DNA of 64,000 nucleotides from Croceicoccus marinus (GCF_001661675.2 NZ_CP019602.1:620001-684000), one strand, 5' to 3'; counted from the first letter of the stretch, positions 1 to 9,317 are shown. Program-made: numbers and translations. Notes: generated by a model from the sequence alone, not told the origin.

Positions 1-3000
1 TCAGATTGCCGCCAAGATCGATGCTGGCGGTGTCGGCAGCGCTGTCTCCGTCGCCGTCGGTGATGGTCACGGTGTAGTCCGCGCCGATCAGCCCGTCGGC
101 CAGGGTGACCGCATCGCTGCCCGGCGCATGGTCGATGACCTGCGCCTGGCTAAGCGTCAGCGTGCCATCCGCGCCGACCGTCACCGTGAACACGGTATTG
201 CCCGCATCCACGCCGCCTTCGCTGGCGGAGGTCGAACCGGTGACGGTAAGTCCGTCATCGCTGACGAACAGATTGACCGCTTCCCCGCCGCTGGTGAGGC
301 CGCTGGCACTGCCTTCGGCGACCAGCAAGGTCAGCGCATAGCTTTCGCCGATGCTGCCGGATCCGTCCGCGCCGAAATCCGCGCCTCCATAGCCGAACAG
401 CGCAGCTAGGTTCAGGCTGGCCGCATCGCTATCGGGCAGGGCCGCGTCGCTGGTCTGCGCCGATATGCCATCGTCCATGGCGGTGGCTGCGATCGCGGGG
501 CCGTCATCCTCGAACAGCAGGGTCTGGCCGATGTTCAGCGTCGCACCGGCGGTATCGCCGTCGCCATCGGTGATCGAGGCGGTGAGCGTCACGAGCCCTG
601 CCGAAGCCAGCGTTTCCGCCGCGTCGGGCGCCGCTTCCACCGGATCAGCCGGATCGTCATGCGCGATGGCGCGCTGCTGGTCCAGCGTGACGATCCCAGC
701 AGTATCGACGTCGACCGTAAAGGCGACCGCACCCGCTTCTCCGCCGACGCGGCCCACGACCGTGCCATCTTCCAGATAGAGGAGGATCGCCTCGCCCGTC
801 GCCGTGTCGGTCAGGCCGCTGTCCGCGCCCGCTGCCGAAATGCCCAGCGCATAGGCGGTATTGGCCGTCCCGTCCGCGCCTGGCCGAAGGTCGAACGAGC
901 CGGCGAAATCGGCGCTGGCATCGCTGCCCAGCGTGCTGTCGTCCACGACCAGCACCGGAGCGCTGGCTGCCGTCGTTTCGGCGGTTGGCACGTCGTCGGT
1001 GATGGTCGCGGTGAAGCTGCCCGTAACCGGCGATCCGTCGCTGTCGGTCACGGTGAAGCCGATGTCGGGGATCGTCACTGCATCCTCGCTGCCGCCGACG
1101 GGGTGGTCGACCGGCTGCTGCAGGGTGACTTCATAGTCATAGTTGACGCGGCCATCGGCCCCTTCGGTCGCGCCGGTCAGCGTCACGGTGATCACCGTGG
1201 TCGCGCCGCCATCGACGGTGCCGACGATATTGCCGGATGCGTCGAGAGCGAAATCCACCGGCTGTCCGCCCGAACTGATCGAACCGTCCAGCGCATCGAC
1301 GCCGGTAAATGCAAAGGCACCTTCCGCGTCGGCGGGCGTGTCGAGGCCGAAATCGACGAGGATGCTGCCGGTCGCGCTGGTCATGCCGGTCGAGGGCGTC
1401 TCTGCCGGGTCGGTCTGCCCGCTGTCCGCATTGGCCATCGGAAGGCCGTCCTCGTCCACCGTGGCATTGTCGATGCCGACGATGGTGGGCACGGTATCGG
1501 GCGCGATGTTCAGCGTGACTGTCGCCGTCGATGTATCTCCGTCCGCATCGGTGATGGTGTAGGTGAAGCTGTCGCCGCCGACTGCGCCGGGATTGGCGGT
1601 ATAGGTGAAGCTGCCGTCGCCATTATAGCTGACGACGCCCTTGGCCGGGCCGGTAGCCAGCGCGATGCCGTCCGCCATATCGACTCCGTCGGTGCCGGCG
1701 CTGTCATTGGCGAAGACGTCGATGGTGATCGGCGCATTGACGACCTGGAAACCGGTATCGTTGGCCGCCACGGGGCCATCGTCCTGGATCACGAAAATGC
1801 CGGTGCCAAGATCGATCGCGGCATTGGCGGTGTCGCCATCGGCATCGGTGGCGCTGGCGATCAGAGTGATCGCACCGGCGTCTGCCACCAGGGCCGCGAC
1901 ATCGTCGGGATCGGTTGCGTCGCCATGGCTGACATTGGCGTATTCGGCGGTAAAGGCGAATGTCACCTTTCCTGCCGCATCCACGCCAATCGTGAAATAG
2001 TCGGTGCCGCCCGCGGATCCCGTGATGACCCCATCCGCGATGTTCAGCAAGATTTCCGTACCGTCCAGCGTGAACAGGCCCGATCCCACATCGCTGCCCG
2101 ACAGGGCAAGGGCATAGTCGACATCCCCTGCGCCATCAGCGCCGAATGCGACGTCGAAACTGCCGGAGAAGTCCACGGTCGCGCTGGCGATGCCGTCCGC
2201 CGAAAGCGGGGATTCGTCCAGCACGCCAAGCCCGGCTTCCGCTCCGGTCAGGGTCACCGACGGGCTGTCGTCGTTGATGGTGAGCGCGATCGTGCCGGTC
2301 ACGCTGTCGCCGTCGGCGTCGGTCACCGTCACGGGGATGGGGAGGACCGCGTTATCCTCACCCGCAGCCGGATGTGCGATGGGGGACAGCAGGGTGAATT
2401 CATAGCTGCCGGTGGCTACATCGGTGATGACCAGCGTGAACACCGCTTCGCCCGTTACCGCATCCTGGCCGGTCAGCGTATGGGTGGCCGTATCCCACAC
2501 CGTCTCGACCGGATTGCCGGCGATCGTCGTAAGGCCGGTATCGGCCGAAGGTGCCAGCGCGATGTCGCCAGTACCGTCGCTGCCGAAGTCCAGCCCTTGC
2601 AGTGTGCCGCTTGCCGTGGTGGCATCGCCAGGGATGTCGCCCTCACCGCCGGACAGGCCGCCAGGGAGGCCGTCCTCGTCGACTGCGATCGCGGCGGCAT
2701 CGACGGTCAGCGCAGGCCCACCCTCGGTCAGGGTGACGGTGAACTCGGCCTCGTTCGAGACGCTGCCGTCGCCGTCGGTGATCGTATAGGTGAAGCGCTC
2801 CACCACCGTTTCGCCGGGCGCGACATCGATGCCGGGGGTATAGACCAGCTCGCCGTTCACGATGGTGATCGTGCCGCCGCGATCGCCCGTGCCGATGGTG
2901 ATCGCCGGGACGCCCGGCCCGTCCGCGCCATAATCGTCGTTCGACACGATCTGACCGACCGTGCCGATCACCGTGCCGACTGCCTCGTCGGGCAGGGTGG

Positions 3001-3997
3001 CCAGATTGCCGTCGTCGACTGCTACCGGAACGTCGTCGATAATGGTGACCACGACATTGCCCGTCGCGGTGCCGCCGCCCGGCGCCAGGATGGTCACGTC
3101 GAAATCGACGCTGGTACCGCCGCCATCGGTATTGTCGGTCAGCGTGTAGCTATAGGTTATCGTGCCATTGGTCAGGTCGACATCGACGATCGTCAGGACG
3201 CCGGGGCCGATCGGGGTCGGCTGGAACACGATGACGGGCTGGCCGTCCACGATATCGACCGCGGGCACGCCATCGATCAGGATCTGGTCGACACCGTCGG
3301 GAGAGCCGAAGCGGATCGTGCCGGTCGACGTCTCGGCATCGGTCTCGTCGAGCGTGCCGGCGGGCTCGAAGCCTTCGTCTCCGTCGCGCGCGGGCAGGCC
3401 GCTTTCATCGACCGTGGTATTCGAGTTCGCCTCGATCACCGGGACCGAGCCGGGAGGTGTCGGACCTTGCTGCTCGGGGCGCAGCGGATAGAGACCGACC
3501 TCGATGTTCTCCTGCACCGGAAATTGCAGTTCGGTATAGGGAAGCAGGTTCCCGATGTCATAGGCGGGATCGAGCGGGATCACCGGATCGGCGAAATTGC
3601 CGCCGGAACTGCGGGTGCCGCCCGCCTCGGGGTCGAGCTGCTCGTCGACGCCGAGATAGTCCTTCCAGTTCTCGTCGGGGATGCGCGTACCCTCGACGAC
3701 CAGATCGACGTCGTAGATCGCGGCGTCGACGATGACCATCTGCGTGCCGTCGGGCAGGGTGACGATCAGGTTCTCGCCATCGACGCGCAGGTCGTCGAGC
3801 GAAGTCCCTTCGGGCAGGACGACGGTGGTGACCTGGTCGGCGTCCGCGATGACGCGGCGCCCGGTGCCGGCGAAAGCCGCCGTGGCCGCCTGCTGGACGA
3901 GTGGCGCCGACTGGCCGTTCAGACCGGCATCGCCATTGCCCGTTGCAGCATTGTCGGTTGCAGCGCCGGCAAAGTTCTCGTTCGCACCAAATTCCAT
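1..3997 (-). CDS. Giant type-I-secreted repeat protein (RTX/adhesin-like), C-terminus beyond window
   Basis: The frame is open from an ATG at 3997 down to base 1, at least 1,332 codons with no stop, so the C-terminal part lies outside the window. The first ~200 residues are a low-complexity, glycine/alanine-rich prefix followed by a segment of short beta-strands (LPEGTSLDDLRVDGENLIV) resembling the prefix domain of large biofilm adhesins. After that come acidic Ig-like repeat modules. They recur around motifs such as VDESGLP, VDEDGLPGG, VDEDGLPMA and LDESPLSADG, with many DxDGD(S/T) turns and the phrase TITDGDGD. This matches the VCBS/T1SS-143/DUF5801 style of repeat found in calcium-binding proteins exported by type I ABC systems. 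The expected nonapeptide repeats and secretion signal would be off the left edge. No transporter genes are in view. Function as a surface adhesin or exoprotein is inferred from architecture only. Confidence 0.85.
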   Translation of the reverse strand, partial: MEFGANENFAGAATDNAATGNGDAGLNGQSAPLVQQAATAAFAGTGRRVIADADQVTTVVLPEGTSLDDLRVDGENLIVTLPDGTQMVIVDAAIYDVDLVVEGTRIPDENWKDYLGVDEQLDPEAGGTRSSGGNFADPVIPLDPAYDIGNLLPYTELQFPVQENIEVGLYPLRPEQQGPTPPGSVPVIEANSNTTVDESGLPARDGDEGFEPAGTLDETDAETSTGTIRFGSPDGVDQILIDGVPAVDIVDGQPVIVFQPTPIGPGVLTIVDVDLTNGTITYSYTLTDNTDGGGTSVDFDVTILAPGGGTATGNVVVTIIDDVPVAVDDGNLATLPDEAVGTVIGTVGQIVSNDDYGADGPGVPAITIGTGDRGGTITIVNGELVYTPGIDVAPGETVVERFTYTITDGDGSVSNEAEFTVTLTEGGPALTVDAAAIAVDEDGLPGGLSGGEGDIPGDATTASGTLQGLDFGSDGTGDIALAPSADTGLTTIAGNPVETVWDTATHTLTGQDAVTGEAVFTLVITDVATGSYEFTLLSPIAHPAAGEDNAVLPIPVTVTDADGDSVTGTIALTINDDSPSVTLTGAEAGLGVLDESPLSADGIASATVDFSGSFDVAFGADGAGDVDYALALSGSDVGSGLFTLDGTEILLNIADGVITGSAGGTDYFTIGVDAAGKVTFAFTAEYANVSHGDATDPDDVAALVADAGAITLIASATDADGDTANAAIDLGTGIFVIQDDGPVAANDTGFQVVNAPITIDVFANDSAGTDGVDMADGIALATGPAKGVVSYNGDGSFTYTANPGAVGGDSFTYTITDADGDTSTATVTLNIAPDTVPTIVGIDNATVDEDGLPMANADSGQTDPAETPSTGMTSATGSILVDFGLDTPADAEGAFAFTGVDALDGSISSGGQPVDFALDASGNIVGTVDGGATTVITVTLTGATEGADGRVNYDYEVTLQQPVDHPVGGSEDAVTIPDIGFTVTDSDGSPVTGSFTATITDDVPTAETTAASAPVLVVDDSTLGSDASADFAGSFDLRPGADGTANTAYALGISAAGADSGLTDTATGEAILLYLEDGTVVGRVGGEAGAVAFTVDVDTAGIVTLDQQRAIAHDDPADPVEAAPDAAETLASAGLVTLTASITDGDGDTAGATLNIGQTLLFEDDGPAIAATAMDDGISAQTSDAALPDSDAASLNLAALFGYGGADFGADGSGSIGESYALTLLVAEGSASGLTSGGEAVNLFVSDDGLTVTGSTSASEGGVDAGNTVFTVTVGADGTLTLSQAQVIDHAPGSDAVTLADGLIGADYTVTITDGDGDSAADTASIDLGGNL

Positions 3998-4509
3998 CGT
4001 TTACGCCCCATTAGATGGAACCCCGGCCTGTACGCCGCGGCCCCGGCAAGCGGTAAGGATGCCGCCTGCGTTACCCCTGTTTTCGCAATGGCTGCAGCCC
4101 TTGCGCGATCGAACTTTGGCTTGAGCCGATGCCCTGGCACCATCACTCCGCGACCCATGCCCTTCGGGTTTAATCGCGGCCCTCGCTACGCCTCCGCTCA
4201 ACACGTTAATGTTGTGACTTAACAACCCAGTAGCAAGCAACCCGTTCCACGTGAGCCAAATTGGGATAAATCGCTGTGCCGCGAACAGCCGACTGGAGCG
4301 AAAACCCCTCGATTCCGCCAAATTTACGGGTGCGGCCTTGGTACGGCAAGCGCGACCTGCGGTTAACGGGAATAGTTAATAAACGGGCGTTGCAACGATG
4401 CCATGGAAAAGGGGCGGGCGTTAACGACTTCGACTCGTGGCGGGGCACGGAAAACCCCCGCCCGGCACCTGCCGAGCGGGGGTCTTCTTTGCCGCATTGT
4501 CAGGGAGGG
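3998..4509. other. Intergenic region upstream of giant repeat protein
   Basis: About 510 bases with no convincing gene. It is noticeably more AT-rich than its surroundings between 4200 and 4430 and should hold the promoter of the repeat-protein gene. Two TTAA pairs with identical 9-base spacers are present (4206-4222 and 4363-4379). The strong hairpin at 4454-4483, annotated separately, belongs to the neighbouring minus-strand gene. Confidence 0.6.
4449..4490 (-). terminator. Rho-independent terminator of the DJ-1/PfpI gene
   Basis: On the minus strand the arms ACCCCCGC and GCGGGGGT (4476-4483 with 4454-4461) enclose a further CGGC/GCCG stem. One G-U pair links them, giving about 13 continuous pairs around an AGGT loop. 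The helix is followed by TTTT. It lies 26 bases downstream of the stop codon at 4510. Confidence 0.85.
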
Positions 4510-5055
4510 TCAGGCGCCTGCCGGCGCCGTCGCTTCCTGAAGCGCCTTGATCACCGCTTGCGAAAAGGCCGGAATATCGTCCGGCTTGCGGCTGGTGATG
4601 ATATTGCCATCGACCACGACTTCCTGGTCCACCACATTGCCGCCTGCATTCTTCAGATCGCTGCGCACCGATGGCCAGCTCGTGATTTTCTTGCCGTCGA
4701 CCAACCCGGCCTCGATCAACAGCCATGGGGCGTGGCAGATTGCCGCGACCGGCTTTCCGGCCTTGTCGAACTCGCGGATCAAATCGATCGCCTTGTCTTC
4801 AAGGCGCAGGCTGTCCGGATTCATCTGTCCGCCCGGCAGCACGATCGCGCCGTAATCATTCGCGCTCACTTCATCGAGCGTGAGGTCCACGTCGACCTTG
4901 TCGCCCCAGTCGGTCTTGTCCCAGCCCTTGACTTGGCCGCTTTTGGGGCTGGCGACGATCACTTCATAGCCTGCATCCTGAAGCCGGTCACGCGGGCCGG
5001 TCAGTTCGCTCTGTTCAAATCCGTCGGTTGCGAGGATGAGGACTCGTTGAGTCAT
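4510..5055 (-). CDS. DJ-1/PfpI (YhbO-type) type 1 glutamine amidotransferase-like protein
   Basis: A 181-residue protein of the DJ-1/PfpI superfamily. It opens with the family's first strand (RVLILATDGFEQSEL), carrying an acidic residue (Glu14 or Glu17) expected to support the nucleophile. The catalytic elbow is AICHAPWLL with Cys107 followed by His108. LPGG at 73-76 and TSRKPDD near 154-160 are also typical. The length is normal for YhbO/PfpI proteins, which are intracellular stress-response enzymes variously described as peptidases or protein/nucleotide deglycases; the exact activity cannot be read from sequence. The start is supported by AGGAGG at 5062-5067, seven bases from the ATG. The gene stands alone, with its own terminator. 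Confidence 0.92.
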   Translation of the reverse strand: MTQRVLILATDGFEQSELTGPRDRLQDAGYEVIVASPKSGQVKGWDKTDWGDKVDVDLTLDEVSANDYGAIVLPGGQMNPDSLRLEDKAIDLIREFDKAGKPVAAICHAPWLLIEAGLVDGKKITSWPSVRSDLKNAGGNVVDQEVVVDGNIITSRKPDDIPAFSQAVIKALQEATAPAGA

Positions 5056-5231
5056 GTCAGACCTCCTTTTCTGTCTGTTTGAGGGTTTGCTGAATCAACG
5101 GATGCGGTCGCCTGTCGTTCCGTCCTTCACACCCGGTTCGTCGCGCCTGCGGAGCGGCTCGCACGGCGATGGCGGGGGATTGCCTCGTGCCCGCGCTTTG
5201 CGCTGGCGCGCCCGCTTGCTAGTCCGCTGGT

Positions 5232-7544
5232 ATGGCCGACGAGATTCCCGATACGCTTGAACCCGATCCGTTCGACCGTCTGGTCGATGCGCCCTTCGAT
5301 GCCGCGCTGTCCGAACGCTATCTCGTCTATGCGCTTTCGACCATCACGGCGCGTTCGCTGCCCGATCTGCGCGATGGGCTGAAGCCGGTGCACCGCCGCC
5401 TGCTGTGGGCGATGCGGCAGCTCAAGCTGAACCCGACCGACGCGTTCAAGAAATCCGCCCGCGTGGTCGGCGACGTCATCGGCAAGTATCACCCGCACGG
5501 CGATGCATCCGTCTATGACGCCATGGTCCGCCTCGCGCAGGATTTCGCGCTGCGCTATCCGCTGGTGGAGGGGCAGGGCAACTTCGGCAATATCGACGGC
5601 GATAATGCCGCCGCCTACCGCTATACCGAGGCGCGGCTGACGCGCACCGCCATGCTGCTGATGCAGGGGCTGGACGAAGGCACGGTCGACTTCATCCCGA
5701 CCTATAATGGCGAGGAGTCCGAGCCCGACATCTTCCCCGGCATCTTCCCCAACCTGCTGGCCAACGGCGCCAGCGGGATCGCGGTAGGCATGGCGACCAA
5801 CATTCCCAGCCATAACGTGGCCGAGATCGTCGACGCCGCGCTGAAGCTGATCGACAACCCTCGCGCCGAACATGCCGAGCTGATGGAAGTGTTCCATGGC
5901 CCCGACTTCGCCACCGGCGGGCTGGTGGTCGACAGCGCGGAGGCGATCTCGCACGCTTATGAGACGGGGCGCGGCGCGTTCCGCATGCGCGGCCGCTTCC
6001 ACGCCGCCGAGGCCGCGAGCGAGGCCGACCGCGATGCCGGGATCGAGCGGCTGGGCGGCGGGCAGTGGCAGCTGATCATCAGCGAGATACCCTACCAGGT
6101 GCAGAAGGGCCGCCTGATCGAGCAGATCGCCCAGCTGATCGGCGACCGCAAGCTGCCCATCCTGGAAGACGTTCGCGACGAAAGCGACGAACAGATCCGC
6201 ATCGTGCTGGTCCCGCGCAGCCGCAAGATCGATCCGGAACTGCTCCAGGAAAGCCTCTACAAGCTGACGGATCTGGAAAGCCGGTTCAGCCTGAACCTCA
6301 ACGTGCTGGACGCGACGCGCACCCCGCAGGTGATGGGGCTGGGAGAGGTGCTGCAGCACTGGATCGCCTCGCAGATCGACATATTGCTGCGGCGGGCCAA
6401 CCATCGGCTGGACCAGATCGCCCGCCGCCTGGAACTGGTCGAGGGCTATATCATCGCCTTCCTCAACCTCGACCGCGTGATCGAGATCATCCGGACCGAG
6501 GACGAGCCCAAGCAGGTCATGATGGCCGAGTTCGAGCTGAACGACCGGCAGGCCGAGGCCATTCTCAACATGCGGCTGCGCAGTCTGCGCAAGCTGGAGG
6601 AGATGGAGCTTCGCAAGGAGCACGACACGCTGCTGGCCGAGCGCGAGGACTTGCAGAAGCTGATCGACAGCCCCGCGCGCCAGCGCACGCGGCTGAAGCG
6701 CGACCTGACCGCCCTGCGCAAGGAATATGCCGAGGACACGAAGCTGGGGCGCCGCCGCACCACCGTGGCCGAGGCCGAGCCCGCCGTCGAATTCAGCATG
6801 GACGCCATGATCGAGAAGGAGCCGGTCACGGTCATCATCTCGGCGCGCGGCTGGGTGCGCGGCATGAAGGGTCATGCCGACCTTGGTCCCGATGGCACGG
6901 GCGCCGAGTTCAAGTTCAAGGAAGGCGACGGGCCTGCATTCGCGCTTCATGCGCAGACCACCGACAAGCTGCTGATCGCCAGCGGCGACGGGCGCTTCTA
7001 TACCCTCGGGTGCGACAAGTTGCCGGGCGGGCGCGGGTTCGGTGAGCCGCTTCGCACCACGCTCGACATCGATTCGGGTCAGCCGATCGTCGCGGTGCTG
7101 GTCTATCGCAAGGCCGGGCAGATCCTGCTGGCGAACAGCGTGGGCCGGGGCTTTGCCGCCGAGATGGACGAGCTGCTGGCCGAAACGCGTAAAGGTAGGC
7201 AAGTGGTCAATCTGAAGGACAAGGTCACGCTGAAGATCGTGCGCGAGATCGCGCCGGCCGACGACCATGTCGCGGTGGTGGGCGACAATCGCAAGCTGGT
7301 GATCTTCAGCCTGGAAGAACTGCCGGTGATGTCGCGCGGGCAGGGGGTGCAGCTGCAGCGCTACCGCGACGGCGGATTGTCCGACGCGATCACGCTGAAG
7401 CTGGACGACGGCCTGTCGTGGAAGATGGGCGGCGACACCGGACGGACGCGGACCGAGAGCGACATGTGGCAATGGAAGGTCGCGCGCGGCGCCGCAGGCC
7501 GCCTGCCGCCCAACGGCTTTCCGCGCGACAACACCTTTGGCTGA
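5232..7544 (+). CDS. parC: DNA topoisomerase IV subunit A
   Basis: A 770-residue ParC, the breakage-reunion subunit of topoisomerase IV, which decatenates daughter chromosomes together with ParE. The winged-helix/tower region contains GKYHPHGDASVYDAM and the catalytic tyrosine, Tyr131, in AAYRYTEARL. The NIPSHN motif and the coiled-coil region follow. The C-terminal part has weak beta-propeller repeats (VRGMKGH, FYTLGCDKLPGGRGFG). Length and motifs favour ParC over GyrA, whose C-terminal domain carries a clear GyrA box. The residue equivalent to E. coli ParC Ser80 is Ala92, and Asp96 occupies the Glu84 position. The gene is monocistronic as far as can be seen; parE is not in the window. Confidence 0.95.
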   Translation: MADEIPDTLEPDPFDRLVDAPFDAALSERYLVYALSTITARSLPDLRDGLKPVHRRLLWAMRQLKLNPTDAFKKSARVVGDVIGKYHPHGDASVYDAMVRLAQDFALRYPLVEGQGNFGNIDGDNAAAYRYTEARLTRTAMLLMQGLDEGTVDFIPTYNGEESEPDIFPGIFPNLLANGASGIAVGMATNIPSHNVAEIVDAALKLIDNPRAEHAELMEVFHGPDFATGGLVVDSAEAISHAYETGRGAFRMRGRFHAAEAASEADRDAGIERLGGGQWQLIISEIPYQVQKGRLIEQIAQLIGDRKLPILEDVRDESDEQIRIVLVPRSRKIDPELLQESLYKLTDLESRFSLNLNVLDATRTPQVMGLGEVLQHWIASQIDILLRRANHRLDQIARRLELVEGYIIAFLNLDRVIEIIRTEDEPKQVMMAEFELNDRQAEAILNMRLRSLRKLEEMELRKEHDTLLAEREDLQKLIDSPARQRTRLKRDLTALRKEYAEDTKLGRRRTTVAEAEPAVEFSMDAMIEKEPVTVIISARGWVRGMKGHADLGPDGTGAEFKFKEGDGPAFALHAQTTDKLLIASGDGRFYTLGCDKLPGGRGFGEPLRTTLDIDSGQPIVAVLVYRKAGQILLANSVGRGFAAEMDELLAETRKGRQVVNLKDKVTLKIVREIAPADDHVAVVGDNRKLVIFSLEELPVMSRGQGVQLQRYRDGGLSDAITLKLDDGLSWKMGGDTGRTRTESDMWQWKVARGAAGRLPPNGFPRDNTFG

Positions 7545-8096
7545 GACGCTTGCCGGTCGCTGCCTATGCGGTTGACACAAGCGACACGTCCTACACGGGC
7601 TGTCACCCTGCCGGAACCCGCGCAATTGCTGGCGCCGAGGGCCCGTGGTTGACACCAGCGGGGGCCGGGAAAAATCGACATTGTCAAACAGCCGGATCGC
7701 CGTGCGGGGCGAGCGGCGGTGTTACGGCCCTATCCTGAAGTAGGATAATAAAAGATCGATTGCGCGCGAGCGACTTTGAGAAAGCTTTTGCAGTTCGGCC
7801 CAACTCTTATTGCAATGGCATCGGTGTTTCAGTGCAGATGGCTGTGCTGTTCGTGGACATGAGTCGGGGGGGAGAAAGCGGTCGTACGCTGCGGCGGAGA
7901 TCACGTTTTGCTGCACACGGGCGAGCGGAATGCCGAAGGTCTTGCCGAGTGCCTTGAAGATCATGGAGGGGCTCTCCCATCGCGCGGCCCGGTTGCGATC
8001 GTATCAGCCGGGGCCGCGATGAAAAGAGGCCCGCGCGCGCTCGCGGCCTGTTTCGCGATTGCGCCTGCCGCCTGCTGGCCATAAGCAGCGGGCACC
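7545..8096. other. Intergenic region between parC and argJ
   Basis: About 550 bases without a supportable gene. Short open frames exist on both strands, but none has a convincing start site or a recognisable product. Visible elements are two TTGACA hexamers (7572-7577 and 7649-7654) and an inverted repeat TATCCT-gaagt-AGGATA at 7731-7747, directly followed by an AT-rich GATAATAAAA stretch that could be a promoter -10 region for argJ. Confidence 0.5.
7731..7747. promoter_or_regulatory. Inverted repeat, possible operator/promoter element
   Basis: TATCCT and AGGATA are perfect 6-base arms around a 5-base spacer. The right arm runs into GATAAT, one mismatch from a sigma-70 -10 box. It is about 350 bases ahead of argJ, so the link to that gene is weak. 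Confidence 0.3.
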
Positions 8097-9317
8097 ATGG
8101 ATATTTCGCCGCTTGCCCGCCCGTTTCCCGAATTGCCCGCCATCGCGGGGGCCGTGCCGCGCATCGCGCGCGCGGGATACAAGAACTGGGGGCGCTGCGA
8201 CCTGACCTTCGTGACGCTGGATCCGGGCACCTCCGTCGCGGGCGTGTTCACGAAAAACGTGTGCTGTTCGTCCGAGGTCGAGCTGGGCCGCGACCAGGTG
8301 ACGCTGGGCCGCGCGCGGGCGTTGGTCGTCAATGCAGGCAATTCCAACGCCTTTACCGGCTATCGCGGGCGCGAGGCGGTGGAGACCATCATGGCCGAGG
8401 TTGCCGCGCATCTGGACTGCGAGCCGAGCGATGTGTTCGTGTCCTCCACCGGGGTGATCGGCGTGCCGCTGCCGCAGGACAAGGCGCGCGAGGGGCTGGC
8501 CCGCGTCTTCGCGGCAGAGCCCTGCAGCTGGCAGCAGGCGGCCGAGACCATCGGCACCACCGACACCTTCACCAAGGGCGCGCATGCCAGTGCCATGGTG
8601 GGCGATACGCGGGTGGAGTTCAGCGCGATCATCAAGGGCAGCGGCATGATCGCGCCCGACATGGCGACGATGCTGGGCTATGTCTTCACCGACGCCAATG
8701 TCGCGCCCGCCTTCCTGCAGCAATGCCTGTCCGCCGCGAACGAGGCGACGTTCTCGTGCATCACGGTCGATGGCGATACCTCTACCAGCGACACGGTGCT
8801 GGCCTTTGCCACCGGCAAGGCAGGCAATGCCGAGATTACCGGGCCCGACAGCCCCGGCGCGGATGCCTTTGCCGCCGCTCTGCATGACGTCTGCCGCCAG
8901 CTGGCGCATCTGGTGGTGCGCGACGGCGAAGGTGCGCAGAAATTCATCGAGATCGCGGTGACGGGGGCCAAGTCCGACGACAGCGCGCGGCGCGTGGGCC
9001 TTGCCATCGCCAATTCGCCGCTGGTCAAGACCGCCATCGCGGGCGAGGATGCGAACTGGGGCCGCGTCGTCATGGCGGTGGGCAAGGCGGGTGAACCGGC
9101 GGACCGCGACCGCCTGTCGATCGGGTTCGGCGGGGTATGGACCGCGCGCGACGGCCAGCCGCTTGCCGATTATGACGAGGCGCCGGTGGCCGCGCATCTG
9201 AAGGGACAGGACATCCGCATCGATGTCGACCTGGGACTTGGCGGGGGGCGCGCGACCGTGTGGACCTGCGACCTGACCCATGGATATATCACCATCAACG
9301 CGGATTACCGGACATGA
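8097..9317 (+). CDS. argJ: Bifunctional glutamate N-acetyltransferase / amino-acid acetyltransferase
   Basis: A 406-residue ArgJ, normal for the family. It catalyses the cyclic route of arginine synthesis, moving acetyl from N-acetylornithine to glutamate; bifunctional members also use acetyl-CoA. The precursor self-cleaves before a threonine nucleophile, and the expected site is clear: KGSGMIAPDMA followed by Thr191-Met-Leu-Gly. The oxyanion region (SSTGVIG, 117-122) and the conserved N-terminal half are present. The stop codon overlaps the ATG of the next gene (ATGA at 9314-9317), so the two are probably translationally coupled. Other arg genes are not nearby. Confidence 0.95.
   Translation: MDISPLARPFPELPAIAGAVPRIARAGYKNWGRCDLTFVTLDPGTSVAGVFTKNVCCSSEVELGRDQVTLGRARALVVNAGNSNAFTGYRGREAVETIMAEVAAHLDCEPSDVFVSSTGVIGVPLPQDKAREGLARVFAAEPCSWQQAAETIGTTDTFTKGAHASAMVGDTRVEFSAIIKGSGMIAPDMATMLGYVFTDANVAPAFLQQCLSAANEATFSCITVDGDTSTSDTVLAFATGKAGNAEITGPDSPGADAFAAALHDVCRQLAHLVVRDGEGAQKFIEIAVTGAKSDDSARRVGLAIANSPLVKTAIAGEDANWGRVVMAVGKAGEPADRDRLSIGFGGVWTARDGQPLADYDEAPVAAHLKGQDIRIDVDLGLGGGRATVWTCDLTHGYITINADYRT

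Noticed and set aside
659..4222. 1,187-codon open frame on the plus strand opposite the giant repeat protein
   Set aside because: It is the antisense of acidic, GAC/GTC-rich repeat codons, which leaves few stops on the other strand. Its own composition (Arg/His/Gly-rich, no domains) is non-protein-like.
4206..4379. Canonical CtrA binding sites
   Set aside because: Spacing between the TTAA halves is nine bases, not seven, at both places.
7722..7964. 80-codon minus-strand frame between parC and argJ
   Set aside because: No recognisable family, no good ribosome-binding site, and overlapping frames of similar length on both strands. Not enough to call a gene.
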